From assembly GCF_000513895.2 (NCBI RefSeq), contig NZ_CP165785.1:248001-312000 (forward strand): a DNA stretch of 64,000 bases, in the 5' to 3' direction. The notes under the pieces were generated by a model, which saw nothing but the letters and a program-made list of their open reading frames with translations, was not told where the DNA came from and searched no databases. The stretch comes from Ensifer sp. WSM1721. GTDB lineage: Bacteria > Pseudomonadota > Alphaproteobacteria > Rhizobiales > Rhizobiaceae. The position numbers were made by a program, and so were the translations under genes. Shown in pieces: positions 44,247 through 53,556 of the stretch. Position 1 is the first letter of the stretch. The number at the start of each line of letters is the position of its first letter.

Positions 44247-44776
44247 TGCCCAGCGCGACATTCTCATCCATCGCCGATCACGAGCGACCGCAGCTTAACG
44301 CCCTACTGACGTTGAAGACCGTCGTCGAGAAGGACTGGATCGACTACAACGGTCATATGACGGAATGGCAATATTACAAGGTTTTGGCAGACGCCGGTGA
44401 GAATTTCCTGCGTGCGATGGGCTTCACCGAGGAATACAGGCTGAAGGGGTTTAGCTTCTTTTCCGTTGAGGGACATTTGAGGAACCTGAAGGAATGCCGT
44501 ACCGGCACGCCATTGCTAGTTTACACTGAGATGATTGGCTTCGATGACATCCGCCTCCAGATCTATCAGTATGTGTTGAATGAATCTGAGGATGTCGTCG
44601 TGGCGACGGGGGAACACATGATGGTACATGTTGATACCAATTATCGGAAAGCCACCCCCGTCGGCAACTACATGCGCGAATGCCTGACACGTGCCCTGAT
44701 GACCTGGAGCCCCTATCAGGAGCCGAAGGGTCTTTCGGCGTCGATCCGGAGGGTGAAATTGCACTGTCGGACGTGA
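44246..44776 (+). CDS. hot-dog acyl-CoA thioesterase, betainyl-CoA thioesterase-like
   Basis: A 176-residue 4HBT-type protein. The opening VVEKDWIDYNGHMTEWQYYK has the conserved DYNGHM active region and resembles the thioesterase domain fused to L-carnitine dehydrogenase in rhizobia (betainyl-CoA hydrolysis). The ATG overlaps the stop of the carboxylase gene (TAATG), so translation is coupled. It would release a free acid or recover CoA at the end of the pathway. The resemblance to betainyl-CoA thioesterase, together with the BetI-like regulator, hints at a trimethylammonium substrate, without proof. Confidence 0.78.
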   Translation: MPSATFSSIADHERPQLNALLTLKTVVEKDWIDYNGHMTEWQYYKVLADAGENFLRAMGFTEEYRLKGFSFFSVEGHLRNLKECRTGTPLLVYTEMIGFDDIRLQIYQYVLNESEDVVVATGEHMMVHVDTNYRKATPVGNYMRECLTRALMTWSPYQEPKGLSASIRRVKLHCRT

Positions 44777-45128
44777 AACAGGGGCCTGTTTGTTATCCGA
44801 TACACGCCTCTAGAATGGTGCGCCTAGATTCGAGCCTGCCCTCTTTGATCTGCATATTACCAGTCGCCGTTTTGGCGGGGAGAGGTCGCCTTTGGTGCCC
44901 CACCGATTTTCGTGAGCAACCGGCGGCGAACGCGATCGGAAATGGCCAAAGGCTGAAGGTAACCCCACCTGCCCAACGTTTTTCGAGCTGCCATTAGCAA
45001 GGGATCTTTGTGCGGCGACGAATGTACCAGAGTCCTTCGAAAAGCATACTGCGTCGGCGACGTTGCGCAGGCGGAGGAGTAGTGAACGCCGCGGCGTACG
45101 GTTTGCTGATCTAAGGCGAGCGTTTAGA
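44777..45128. other. 352-bp spacer between convergent genes
   Basis: No gene is seen. At its left edge AAACAGG and CCTGTTT flank two bases (44776-44791), overlapping the thioesterase stop; it is too tight for an efficient hairpin. The remainder is GC-rich sequence without recognisable features. Confidence 0.5.
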
Positions 45129-46061
45129 TTATGAGATCTTCGTAATTGGTGGCAGATCAAGCATTGGCCTGTCGCCGAGCTTTTGAACAAACCACTCGGC
45201 CGCAACACGGCTGGATTGCTCGAATTGATTTGTATAGGGGGAGAAATGGCCTCCAGGCAAAATCTCGAGCGCTTTCGGCTCTCCAGCGCGGTCGAAGGCA
45301 TCCAATGCCAAGTCAGTTGGCGTGAGATGGTCGTCCTCGGCCACGATCATTAACAATGGAGTTGGGCTAATAAGCCTGATGAATGCTCCTGGTTCATTTG
45401 CTTTTGCCAGTTCAAGGCTCCGCAGGGTTACTTGCGGATTCCAGTTTGAAGCCACTTCAGCTGAACGGCAAAAGTACTCGTAACTGTCCGCTCCTGGCAA
45501 CGCGCACGGTAGTTGAGGATCACTCGTCACTACATCAACATAGGCGCGGTCGTTTCCAAGGACCCTAGCCACGCGATCTTCTGAGAGACTTCTCCTCAAT
45601 TCCGTAGCTTGCGGCGTCGTGGCTCTGCGAACAGCGACTTTCGAGCCGCTAATCGTCGGAACCTGGGCTACGACAGCTTTTACACGCCGGTCCTGCGCAG
45701 CTACTACCAAGACATGTCCACCACTGTAGCTCGTACCCCATATGCCGATGCGCTCGGGGTCAGGGCCGTTCATGGTCTGGACAAAGGTTACGGCGTCACG
45801 GTAGCCCCGTCGCTGCCGCTCCGGATCAACCTCGTATCTCGGTTCTCCCTCGCTCTCGCCAAAGCATCCGTGATCGTAGACCAGCACCCCAAGTCCATGC
45901 GCGGCAAATACCTCGGCGTATCGGTCGAGATATTGCTCCTTTACGGCAGAGAACCCGTGGGTCAAAATCACCGTGGGAAAGGGGGACGCGATTTCTGTCG
46001 GCCGATAGAACCAGCCCCGCAGGCGGTCTCCCTCGGACCAGAAGGCCACGTTACTTCGCAT
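45129..46061 (-). CDS. alpha/beta hydrolase
   Basis: A 310-residue serine hydrolase. The strand before the oxyanion hole reads [20 protein letters not shown], the nucleophile elbow is [10 protein letters not shown] (GxSxG), the acid is in [10 protein letters not shown] and the His in [10 protein letters not shown]. This layout matches the DUF/UPF family of uncharacterised hydrolases related to dienelactone hydrolase and X-Pro peptidases. It follows the second etfA by 54 bp on the same strand and may be the last gene of the long operon that starts at 56.2 kb. Substrate unknown, perhaps an ester or lactone. Confidence 0.82.
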   Translation of the reverse strand: MRSNVAFWSEGDRLRGWFYRPTEIASPFPTVILTHGFSAVKEQYLDRYAEVFAAHGLGVLVYDHGCFGESEGEPRYEVDPERQRRGYRDAVTFVQTMNGPDPERIGIWGTSYSGGHVLVVAAQDRRVKAVVAQVPTISGSKVAVRRATTPQATELRRSLSEDRVARVLGNDRAYVDVVTSDPQLPCALPGADSYEYFCRSAEVASNWNPQVTLRSLELAKANEPGAFIRLISPTPLLMIVAEDDHLTPTDLALDAFDRAGEPKALEILPGGHFSPYTNQFEQSSRVAAEWFVQKLGDRPMLDLPPITKIS

Positions 46062-46115
46062 TGCTCACTTCCTTTTGCCGGTCCTGTTTGGTCGACTGTT
46101 CAGCGTCCGAGCGAC

Positions 46116-47048
46116 TCAAAACGCCCTCTCGAGCTCCGGAAGGACATCGAAGAGATCGGCAACGAGGCCGTAGTCGGCGACCTGGAAGATCGGCGCCTCC
46201 TCGTCCGTGTTGATGGCGACGATCACCTTGGAGTCCTTCATGCCGGCGAGGTGCTGGATGGCGCCGGAGATGCCGCAGGCGATGTAGAGGTCAGGCGCGA
46301 CCACCTTGCCGGTCTGCCCGACCTGCCAGTCGTTCGGCGCATAGCCGGCATCGACGGCAGCACGCGAGGCTCCGACGGCGGCGCCGAGCTTGTCGGCAAC
46401 CGGCAGGATCACTTGCCTGAACTTCTCCGAGGAGCCGAGCGCCCGGCCGCCGGAGATGATGATCTTCGCCGAGGTCAGCTCCGGGCGGTCTGAAGAGGAC
46501 AGCGCGTCGGAAACGAACCGCGACAAATCGGAAAAAGCGGCTGCCGTCGGGACCTGTTCGACGGCAGCCGAGTCACCCGCCGAAGCGGGGGGGAAAGACG
46601 AGGTGCGGACGGTGATGACTTTCTTCGCTTCGGTCGTCTGCACCGTCTGGATGGCATTGCCGGCATAGATCGGCCGCTTGAAGGTATCCGGCGAAACCAC
46701 CTCGATGATCTCGGAGACCTGCGCCACGTCGAGAAGTGCGGCAACCCGCGGCATGACGTTCTTGCCGACCGAGGTGGCGGCGGCGACAATCGTGTCATAG
46801 TTGCCGGCGAGCGAGACGATGAGGGCCGCCAGCGGCTCGGCGAGATTGTGGGCGAGCGAGGCATCCTCGGCGACGAGCGCCTTGGCGACGCCCGAGAGCT
46901 TCGCCGCCTGCTGGGCGACGGCCTCGACGCCGGAACCCGCAACGAGCACATGCACGTCGCCGCCGATCTTGGTCGCCGCCGTCAGCGCCTTCGCCGTCTG
47001 GTCGGAAAGGTGGGTGTTGTCGTGGTCAGCCAGAAGCAGAATGGCCAT
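46116..47048 (-). CDS. etfA: electron transfer flavoprotein alpha subunit, copy 2
   Basis: A 310-residue ETF alpha subunit, same length as copy 1. The FAD domain [40 protein letters not shown] and [12 protein letters not shown] are intact. Third-position GC is higher than in copy 1 and the protein looks closer to a housekeeping rhizobial EtfA. It follows etfB copy 2 by 25 bp. Likely electron acceptor for the DAO-type enzyme or another flavin dehydrogenase of this operon; the only ETF-QO in the window is the one at 24.4 kb. Confidence 0.93.
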   Translation of the reverse strand: MAILLLADHDNTHLSDQTAKALTAATKIGGDVHVLVAGSGVEAVAQQAAKLSGVAKALVAEDASLAHNLAEPLAALIVSLAGNYDTIVAAATSVGKNVMPRVAALLDVAQVSEIIEVVSPDTFKRPIYAGNAIQTVQTTEAKKVITVRTSSFPPASAGDSAAVEQVPTAAAFSDLSRFVSDALSSSDRPELTSAKIIISGGRALGSSEKFRQVILPVADKLGAAVGASRAAVDAGYAPNDWQVGQTGKVVAPDLYIACGISGAIQHLAGMKDSKVIVAINTDEEAPIFQVADYGLVADLFDVLPELERAF

Positions 47049-47073
47049 GATGGAATCTCCCTTTCCTTGAACC

Positions 47074-47823
47074 TTAGAGGACGCCGGCTTCGGTCTTGAG
47101 CTTCTCGACGAGCTCGGCGACCGACTTCACCTTGATGCCGGCCTTGCGGCCCGACGGCTCTTCCGTCTTCAGAACTTTGAGCCGCGGGCTCGTGTCGACG
47201 CCGAAATCGGCCGGCGTCTTCTTGTCGAGCGGCTTCTTCTTCGCCTTCATGATGTTCGGCAGCGAGGCGTAGCGCGGCTCGTTCAGGCGCAAGTCGGTGG
47301 TGACCACGGCCGGCAGCTTCAGTTCCACCGTCTGCAGCCCGCCGTCGACCTCGCGGGTGACATTGACCTTGCCGTCACCGATCTCGACCTTGGAGGCGAA
47401 GGTGCCCTGCGGCCAGCCCAACAGCGCCGAGAGCATCTGACCGGTCTGGTTGGAATCGTCGTCGATCGCCTGCTTGCCGACAATGATCAGCCCCGGCTGT
47501 TCGGCCTCGGCCACACCCTTGACGATCTTGGCGACGGCGAGCGGTTCGACCTGGTCCTCGGTCTCGACGAGGATCGCCCGGTCGGCGCCCATCGCAAGCG
47601 CGGTGCGGAGCGTCTCTTCGGCCTTGGCCGGTCCGATCGAGACGACGACGACTTCGCTCGCCTTGCCGGCTTCCTTGAGGCGCAGCGCCTCTTCGACCGA
47701 GATTTCGTCGAACGGGTTCATCGACATCTTGACATTGGCAAGCTCGACGCCCGTGCCGTCCGCCTTCACGCGGATCTTCACGTTGAAGTCGACGACCCGC
47801 TTCACCGTTACTAGGATTTTCAA
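47074..47823 (-). CDS. etfB: electron transfer flavoprotein beta subunit, copy 2, TTG start
   Basis: ETF beta subunit of 249 residues when read from TTG at 47823. GGAGG stands nine bases before this TTG, and the length then equals copy 1 exactly ([11 protein letters not shown] against [11 protein letters not shown]). An ATG five codons earlier (47838) would put the Shine-Dalgarno sequence inside the gene and add MEAEK, so it is less likely. Seen: [20 protein letters not shown] and [15 protein letters not shown]. Most of the protein agrees with copy 1, differing chiefly at the N terminus and around [11 protein letters not shown]. Confidence 0.92.
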   Translation of the reverse strand: MKILVTVKRVVDFNVKIRVKADGTGVELANVKMSMNPFDEISVEEALRLKEAGKASEVVVVSIGPAKAEETLRTALAMGADRAILVETEDQVEPLAVAKIVKGVAEAEQPGLIIVGKQAIDDDSNQTGQMLSALLGWPQGTFASKVEIGDGKVNVTREVDGGLQTVELKLPAVVTTDLRLNEPRYASLPNIMKAKKKPLDKKTPADFGVDTSPRLKVLKTEEPSGRKAGIKVKSVAELVEKLKTEAGVL

Positions 47824-47916
47824 CTTTTCAGCCTCCATTATGATCAGTTCGAAAAGGAGTGGCGCGTGTTCAGTCTGCAAAGCAGGGGTCTACACGTGCA
47901 CTGATCCGCGCGCCGT

Positions 47917-48714
47917 CTAGTCCGCAGCACTTGCGGAGCTGAAATATCCAGCCGTGGAGCCACCATCGAGCGCGATGATTGCGCCGTTCAGGTAAGATCC
48001 TGCCGGGGACGATATGAATGCAGCGAGCTCAGCAACATCGTTCGGACGCGCAAATCGCCCGAGGGGCACCGTTTTCTCGTAGAAGCCGCGATCGGAAGGG
48101 TTATCAGCAAAGAGCTGGTCCAACATCGGCGTTTCGACGAATCCTGGACAAATCGCGTTGCACCGAACTCCCTGTGGGCCGTGATCCAAGGCCATCGATT
48201 TGATCAGACCTACAACCCCGTGTTTGCTTGCGCAGTAGGCAGCGTAACCCGTCGCCCCCTGTGTGCCGGCATCGGATGCGATGGCGGTGAAGCTTCCCCT
48301 TCTTTTCATCAGGGAAGGCATGGCGTTCTTGGCAAGCAGAAATGTTCCCTTGAGGTTGACGTCCAGCACAAAATCAAAGCTCGCCTCGTCCATTTCAATG
48401 ACTGTTCCTAGGCGCGCCACGCCTGCACAATGGACGACGTTGTCAACGCCACCATGCGCGTCAACCTCAGCGAAGAGGGCCTTGAGCTTCGCGTTATCGG
48501 TCACATCAGCTTGGAAAAGCTTGACCGTTCCGCCCGCGGCATCCACGTTCGCGAAAACGCTTCGAAGACGATCGATGTCCCGGTCGATCAAGAAGACATT
48601 TGCGCCACGATCGAAAAGGCGACGCGCAACGGCAGCACCAATGCCCGAAGCAGCCCCTGTAATGACGGCGTTTTCGCGCGCCGCCGGCAATCCCATGTCT
48701 TGCTGACTGCTCAT
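47917..48714 (-). CDS. short-chain dehydrogenase
   Basis: A 265-residue SDR. Cofactor site TGAASGIG, the NAG-like motif appears as HCAGVARLG, catalytic Ser in FTAIASDAGT, Tyr/Lys in YCASKHG, then CNAICPGFVETPM. Asp in FLIDRD favours NAD. The ATG at 48714 overlaps the stop of the next gene upstream (ATGA), so it is preferred over an in-frame Met 23 codons earlier. It is one of three SDRs in this operon; substrates are unknown. Confidence 0.85.
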   Translation of the reverse strand: MSSQQDMGLPAARENAVITGAASGIGAAVARRLFDRGANVFLIDRDIDRLRSVFANVDAAGGTVKLFQADVTDNAKLKALFAEVDAHGGVDNVVHCAGVARLGTVIEMDEASFDFVLDVNLKGTFLLAKNAMPSLMKRRGSFTAIASDAGTQGATGYAAYCASKHGVVGLIKSMALDHGPQGVRCNAICPGFVETPMLDQLFADNPSDRGFYEKTVPLGRFARPNDVAELAAFISSPAGSYLNGAIIALDGGSTAGYFSSASAAD

Positions 48715-49544
48715 ACCGGGAGTCCGTTTGCTGTGGACAGCCAACGCGGCTCGCCTCGTTTCGAGCGATCCTGACGAACCCATTGCGGTTGGCCGTATAT
48801 AGACTGCCCGCCGTCGACGAGCAGGGATGCCCCTGTTATGAAGCCAGCGGCGGGGCCCGCCAGAAACGCGACCGCCTCTGCGACATCTTCCGCCTTACCG
48901 AGGCGCCCGACGGGTGTTTCCTGGAGCAATGCTTCCCTGCAGCCAGGAACTTCAAGCATTGGCCGGGTCATTGCGGTCTCCACAACACCAGGAAGAACAG
49001 AGTTCGTCCGGATACCGTAAATACCAAGCTCTGCTGCCATGGTCCTCGTGAGCATCAGCAGCGCTGCCTTGGTGGCGCTGTATGCGCCCGTCTGGTCGGC
49101 GTGGAACAGAGCGAGGCAGGAGGAAATGAGGGTTATGCTGCCTCCCTGGCCACCTGCAACCATGTTGCGCGCGACTGCCTGGCAGAGATGAAAGGTGCCG
49201 TTCAGATTGATATCGACGTGCAGGTCCCAGACCTTTTTCGATGTCTCGAGAAAACCACCAAATCTTGCGAATCCAGCATTGGCGACAAAGGTCCCGATCG
49301 AACCAAATTGGCCGCCGATTTCGGCAATAGCCCTGTTGAGAGCGTCCGGATCGGTCTGGTCAGCAGGAAGGACGAGCACCTTTCGGGCGCCGTCGCGACG
49401 CAGTTCCTCTTCAACCCCGCCGAGGTTGGCAACATCACGATCCAACAGGACGATGTCTCGGCCGTCGCGTGCAAATCGGGCCGCGAGCGCCCTGCCCATC
49501 TCGCCACCGGCGCCGCTGATCACCACGCAGGGAAAATCGCTCAT
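48711..49544 (-). CDS. short-chain dehydrogenase
   Basis: A 277-residue SDR with a slightly unusual cofactor loop, SGAGGEMGRALA, instead of TGxxxGIG. The rest is standard: ANAGFARFGG, Ser in LISSCLAL, Tyr/Lys in YSATKAA, and the C-terminal ITGASLLVDGGQSIYG. Its start overlaps the surE stop (ATGA) and its stop overlaps the next SDR start (ATGA). The tight coupling suggests that the two SDRs act in one route or complex. Confidence 0.85.
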   Translation of the reverse strand: MSDFPCVVISGAGGEMGRALAARFARDGRDIVLLDRDVANLGGVEEELRRDGARKVLVLPADQTDPDALNRAIAEIGGQFGSIGTFVANAGFARFGGFLETSKKVWDLHVDINLNGTFHLCQAVARNMVAGGQGGSITLISSCLALFHADQTGAYSATKAALLMLTRTMAAELGIYGIRTNSVLPGVVETAMTRPMLEVPGCREALLQETPVGRLGKAEDVAEAVAFLAGPAAGFITGASLLVDGGQSIYGQPQWVRQDRSKRGEPRWLSTANGLPV

Positions 49545-50395
49545 CGTCCGCGCTCCTTCAGTGATTGCTCCAAATCAAGCGCTTTGTTGAGTTCAACAAC
49601 CGCAGAGCGCGTCCACCGGGCAAATCGGCTTCGCGCACCGGGCAAAGTCCATTCGAAGTTGAGGGGCGTGAGAGCCGCGTCGCCTCGCGAGAGGACCCAG
49701 GAATCAGAACCGGGCCGGTGCTCGAAAATGGGATCGAGTTCTGGATGCGTACCGAAGAGCAGCCATCCAGGACCATTTTCAGTTTCGACAGACGGAATGC
49801 GGGATGGATCCCAGACGCGGCGATCGAGGCTCGCAATCTTGACCTCGCGAGCGGGGCGGGCGGGTGCATTGAGGTTCAAAACAGACCGGGCAGGAAGTTT
49901 GGACCGATCCCTGATCATCAGCTTGGTGAGCTCTGCCATAATTTTGGCGCCCCAGCTGAAATCATAGTCCGTCAGATCGACCAGTCGAAACCTTCCATCT
50001 CGCGACTGCTGAGATGCGGCGAGTGCCGGAAAACCCAACAACGCACCTTCGATCGCCGATCCGAGCGTGCTCGAATAGGTTGCGTCATCGCCAAGATTGG
50101 CCCCTTCGTTGATGCCGGAGACAACGGCTTCGATTTCAGAGGCAAGGCCGGACAGAACGGCGACGCGAACACAATCGGTTGGCGTGCCATTCGTGGCATA
50201 GACCGGGTTTACTTCGTCACCGCCCGCCCTAGTAAGCGTAATCGCCTTGCGAAACGAGGCGGAGCGCGATGTGCCGCTTCTCGGTCCGTCGGGCGCAACC
50301 GTGAGCACCTGGACTCCGCTTGCGATCAGCGCATCGCGAGCCGCCGCAACGCCGGGAGACTGGTAGCCATCGTCATTTGTGAGCAAGACTTTCAC
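49541..50395 (-). CDS. surE: SurE family nucleotidase/phosphatase
   Basis: A 284-residue metal-dependent phosphohydrolase. The three SurE motifs are complete: VLLTNDDGYQSPG with the metal-binding Asp pair, APDGPRSGTSRSAS, and SGINEGANLGDDATYSSTLG with the Asn and further ligands. Housekeeping SurE is a 5'-nucleotidase encoded beside pcm, which is not here. This copy sits inside a catabolic operon that also has an APH-type kinase, so it may remove a phosphate from a pathway intermediate (inference). It overlaps the following SDR by four bases. Confidence 0.88.
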   Translation of the reverse strand: MKVLLTNDDGYQSPGVAAARDALIASGVQVLTVAPDGPRSGTSRSASFRKAITLTRAGGDEVNPVYATNGTPTDCVRVAVLSGLASEIEAVVSGINEGANLGDDATYSSTLGSAIEGALLGFPALAASQQSRDGRFRLVDLTDYDFSWGAKIMAELTKLMIRDRSKLPARSVLNLNAPARPAREVKIASLDRRVWDPSRIPSVETENGPGWLLFGTHPELDPIFEHRPGSDSWVLSRGDAALTPLNFEWTLPGARSRFARWTRSAVVELNKALDLEQSLKERGR

Positions 50396-50422
50396 TTCGG
50401 GTCGCCTTTCTGGATGCTATGT

Positions 50423-51577
50423 TCAAGCCGCGAGCGAGAGCCTATCCGGCACGAGCTTCGCAGCATTGGGGACGGTGACCGGCTTGCCGAGGATAGCCCA
50501 CTCCGCAGCAAGGGCTCCCGTCAGGGCGCCGCTCGTAACACCTGTGCCACCCATGCCTGCGACGACAATTACGGAAGGATCCGCGGCATAGGGGCCGATC
50601 TGGAACTCCCCGTCCAGGCTCAACGGGTAGAGGCCGTGCCAACCGTTCTTGAAGCCGAGATCGTCAATTCGCAGCCGATCGCTGACGAGCTGTGCGACGT
50701 CGAGAAAATAGTCGTCCCCGTCCGGCGGGCTATAGGCGTCGGGGTTACTGACTTCGTGGCCTTCGACCGAGTAATAGGTGTGGAGTCCGGCGATCAGCGA
50801 ATCCTCGCCATCCTGCCTGAAGTAGATGCCGGCGCCGTTCTGCCCCGGCATATAGAAATTGCACATTGGAACGACGTAATCGAGCTTGCGGGGCAGCTTG
50901 ACGATGATCACCTCGTGTACCTCGGGTTTGATCGGTGCCGCGTGCCCCAGAATATCGCCAACGCGCCCCGCCCATGCGCCGCCGGCGTTGATCACCACGT
51001 CACATTCGAACTCGCCGCGAGTCGTTGAAAGCACGTGCGTTGACCCGCGTTTTTCGTAAGCGAGCACTTCGGTGTTGTTCATGACCTTCGCGCCAAGATC
51101 GCGTGCTTCGTCGATCAGGGCGGAGCAAAGGAGGTGTCCGTCCAGATGTCCGTCGTTGACGCCGTAAAGACCAGCGACGACGTCGTCGCATTGCAAATCG
51201 GGAACGAGAGCCTGCAACTCCTTCTGCGACAGTATCCGCGTATCGTCTGCTCCGAAGCTTTTGATCGTGGCGAGCGCGGTTTCAAGTTTTGGAATGTCCG
51301 CTTCGGTCGTGGCGATGCGGATGTTGCCGATGCGGGCAAGGGGCAGACTGCGCTTGCGTTCGAGTTCGAACAATATTTCGCGTGACCGGACGCGGATCTC
51401 GATCTGCAACGGGTCGAGCGTCTGGGTGTTGTATACCCCGGCCGATCGCCCGGACGAGCCGCATGCCGGCGTGCCTTTTTCCAGAACGACAACCTCCTTT
51501 GCATGCAATTGCGCCGCCCTGCGTGCCGCGCCGCAGCCTGCGACGCCTGCTCCGATAATGGCGATACGTGGGGTCAT
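50423..51577 (-). CDS. FAD-dependent oxidoreductase, sarcosine-oxidase/DAO type
   Basis: A 384-residue DAO-family enzyme. FAD motif IAIIGAGVAGCGAARRAA at the N terminus, the flavin loop in TPACGSSGRSAGVYNTQ, and the C-terminal contact VVAGMGGTGVTSGALTG. Monomeric sarcosine oxidase and SoxB-like proteins share size and layout. It would oxidise a C-N bond, giving an imine or aldehyde, with electrons going to oxygen or to the ETF encoded downstream. It lies 27 bp before surE in the operon. The substrate is unknown. Confidence 0.85.
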   Translation of the reverse strand: MTPRIAIIGAGVAGCGAARRAAQLHAKEVVVLEKGTPACGSSGRSAGVYNTQTLDPLQIEIRVRSREILFELERKRSLPLARIGNIRIATTEADIPKLETALATIKSFGADDTRILSQKELQALVPDLQCDDVVAGLYGVNDGHLDGHLLCSALIDEARDLGAKVMNNTEVLAYEKRGSTHVLSTTRGEFECDVVINAGGAWAGRVGDILGHAAPIKPEVHEVIIVKLPRKLDYVVPMCNFYMPGQNGAGIYFRQDGEDSLIAGLHTYYSVEGHEVSNPDAYSPPDGDDYFLDVAQLVSDRLRIDDLGFKNGWHGLYPLSLDGEFQIGPYAADPSVIVVAGMGGTGVTSGALTGALAAEWAILGKPVTVPNAAKLVPDRLSLAA

Positions 51578-51589
51578 GGCCGTCTTCCT

Positions 51590-52384
51590 TCAGAACAAGG
51601 GGCGAATGGTTTCGTAGACGTAGAGCGTCGCCAGTGTCCCGCAGTCGACCGGCAAGTCCACTCCGGTAATGGCGGAAGCCTTGTCGGAGGCGAGAAAGAC
51701 CACGGCGTTGGCGAGTTCGGGTATTTCGACAAGGCGCTTCATCGGCACGCGCTGGAAGTCCGTCATCATGTGCCGGAGCGCCTTCTCGGAGACGAACTCC
51801 TCCACCATCTGGGTGCGCGTCCAGCCGGGGCTGACGGAATTTATGCGGATATTGTGTTTCGCGAGTTCGACCGCCGCATTCTTCGTGAGACCGACGAGAC
51901 CGGCCTTGGCGGCGACATAGGAGCCTTGCGGGCCATCATAGCCGTTGGCGTCAATCGAGGCGATATTGATCACCGACCCGCCGCTACCGTCGCGCATCCT
52001 GCGCGCTGCTCGCTGCGTTACCAGGAATGCACCTGTGAGATCCGTGCCAACGGTCTTGTTCCAACCTTCGAGCGAAATATCGAGGAATTCAGCCTCGTCG
52101 ACGATGCCTGCATTGTTGACGACAATCTGAAGACTGCCATGTTCCGCCCATATTGCGTCCAGCACCCGCTCGACTTCGTCCGGATCACTGACACTCCCGG
52201 TATGGACCGTTGCCTTGCCTCCGCCGGCCGCTATCCGCGCCGCCACTTCTTCAAGTGGAGCACTGCTCCGGCCCATGAGTGCGACCGTGGCGCCAGCCTG
52301 AGCCAGGCCCTCGGCGATACCGGCACCGATCCCCCGGCCGCCGCCCGTGACGAGCGCCACCTTCCCTTCAAGTTCCCGCATCAT
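51590..52384 (-). CDS. short-chain dehydrogenase
   Basis: A 264-residue SDR: TGGGRGIGAGIAEGLA cofactor site, NNAGIVDEAEF, Ser in NIASIDANG, Tyr/Lys in YVAAKAG, SVSPGWTRTQM. The strand-2 end reads LMGRS, lacking the Asp, so NADP is more likely than in its neighbours. Its first ATG overlaps the stop of the saccharopine-dehydrogenase-like gene (ATGA). It is followed by the DAO gene after 12 bp. The product is probably a hydroxyl or keto-group oxidoreductase of the pathway. Confidence 0.85.
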   Translation of the reverse strand: MMRELEGKVALVTGGGRGIGAGIAEGLAQAGATVALMGRSSAPLEEVAARIAAGGGKATVHTGSVSDPDEVERVLDAIWAEHGSLQIVVNNAGIVDEAEFLDISLEGWNKTVGTDLTGAFLVTQRAARRMRDGSGGSVINIASIDANGYDGPQGSYVAAKAGLVGLTKNAAVELAKHNIRINSVSPGWTRTQMVEEFVSEKALRHMMTDFQRVPMKRLVEIPELANAVVFLASDKASAITGVDLPVDCGTLATLYVYETIRPLF

Positions 52385-53556
52385 GCCACCTCCCTTGGGC
52401 TCAATTCTCCTGCGACCAGGTCGCGAATTCTCAGCCGCTCCGTTGCGACGCCGTCTTCAAGCCGGAACAGAGACAAGCCGCCGCCACCGGTGCTGACGCG
52501 CCGCAGGGTCTCAAAGAAGTCTGCGGGGCGGACCACTTCCGGCGCAAAGGCCCCTCGGCGTTTGATCTTTCCATCCAACATCAACAACGCTCCGGCCGCA
52601 GCCGGGATGCCAGTCGAATCGTCCATTCCACCATCGCTACCGGCCGCAAACCTCAAGCCGGAACCGCCCGTATGCACGTCAATGATCATACCGCTCCCGA
52701 TACGGGGCGCTCCAACGCGTCTCTCCCTGTAATGACGGAACAGGCTGGCCGCCGGGTCGGTGAATTCTCCGCCGGAGCGCTGCTCGTCAGCGATATGCGC
52801 GAGAGCCCAGGCCGTAATCAGTGCTTCCTCCGGATTTAGTCCACCGAAGTTGGAAGCGCGCTTCACCGGAAGAAAACGAGGCACCGTCAGCGGCTCGGGA
52901 TGGGCGAGTCGTACGACCGACTGAATGCCGACCGGCGCCGGAAAGTCGACCTGCCGACGCTCCAAGCCGTCCCAACCTGTTACCGCATGTATCGTACCGT
53001 CCGCATCAACCAGATTGAAGCAATGCCAAAAGTGTCGGATAGCTGCTTCGGTCAGATCGGCCACATCGACGGTCCAATAGATGTCCACGTCGTCGACGGG
53101 ACCGAGATGGTCGATCGCACTTCGGATCAGTATGTTTGTTGTTCCGGGGGAGGAGCCCATTCCGATGAGTGCGGAAATACCGGCCTCCTTCGCGCGCGCA
53201 TCCCGCTCGAGCATGGGCAGCGTGATGTCCGCGTCGTCGCAGATATCAAGATAGTCCGTCTTCGTTTCGATCGCTGCATCGAGGATGGTGAAGCCGGTCT
53301 TGTAGTAAGGGCCGGCCATGTTCACGACGAGGGATGTCGATTCCAACAGCTTGCGCAAGGTCTCGGGCTGTGCAAGCGGGTTTAATTCCTGGACTGCGAA
53401 GCCCATCTCTTCCGTTGCAGCACGTGCCTGTGGCCGCCAGGCACGGTCGATTGCAAGCCAGCCCTCAGTCGCATCCGCCCTCGCAATGCCGCGCAACATT
53501 GCTTGTGCTTGCGATCCGCCTGCACCGATTACAATTGTCTTCCATTGACGGGCCAT
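52381..53556 (-). CDS. saccharopine-dehydrogenase-like NAD(P) protein
   Basis: A 390-residue Rossmann protein of the saccharopine dehydrogenase superfamily. The N terminus has TIVIGAGGSQAQAMLRGI; SLVVNMAGPYYKTGFTILDA and DICDDADITLPML follow the family's substrate-domain pattern; GMGSSPGTTNIL is the next conserved loop. Members reduce imines formed between amino and keto acids, or act on other carbonyls. The ATG at 53556 overlaps the stop of the 64-residue ORF (TAATG). The reaction here is not determined; imine or aldehyde chemistry fits the DAO enzyme downstream. Confidence 0.82.
   Translation of the reverse strand: MARQWKTIVIGAGGSQAQAMLRGIARADATEGWLAIDRAWRPQARAATEEMGFAVQELNPLAQPETLRKLLESTSLVVNMAGPYYKTGFTILDAAIETKTDYLDICDDADITLPMLERDARAKEAGISALIGMGSSPGTTNILIRSAIDHLGPVDDVDIYWTVDVADLTEAAIRHFWHCFNLVDADGTIHAVTGWDGLERRQVDFPAPVGIQSVVRLAHPEPLTVPRFLPVKRASNFGGLNPEEALITAWALAHIADEQRSGGEFTDPAASLFRHYRERRVGAPRIGSGMIIDVHTGGSGLRFAAGSDGGMDDSTGIPAAAGALLMLDGKIKRRGAFAPEVVRPADFFETLRRVSTGGGGLSLFRLEDGVATERLRIRDLVAGELSPREVA

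Noticed and set aside
49565..51028. 487-codon plus-strand frame opposite surE and the DAO gene, and similar frames at 48783-49967 and 51503-52732
   Set aside because: They span several coupled minus-strand genes with clear motifs and have no recognisable domain; antisense shadows.
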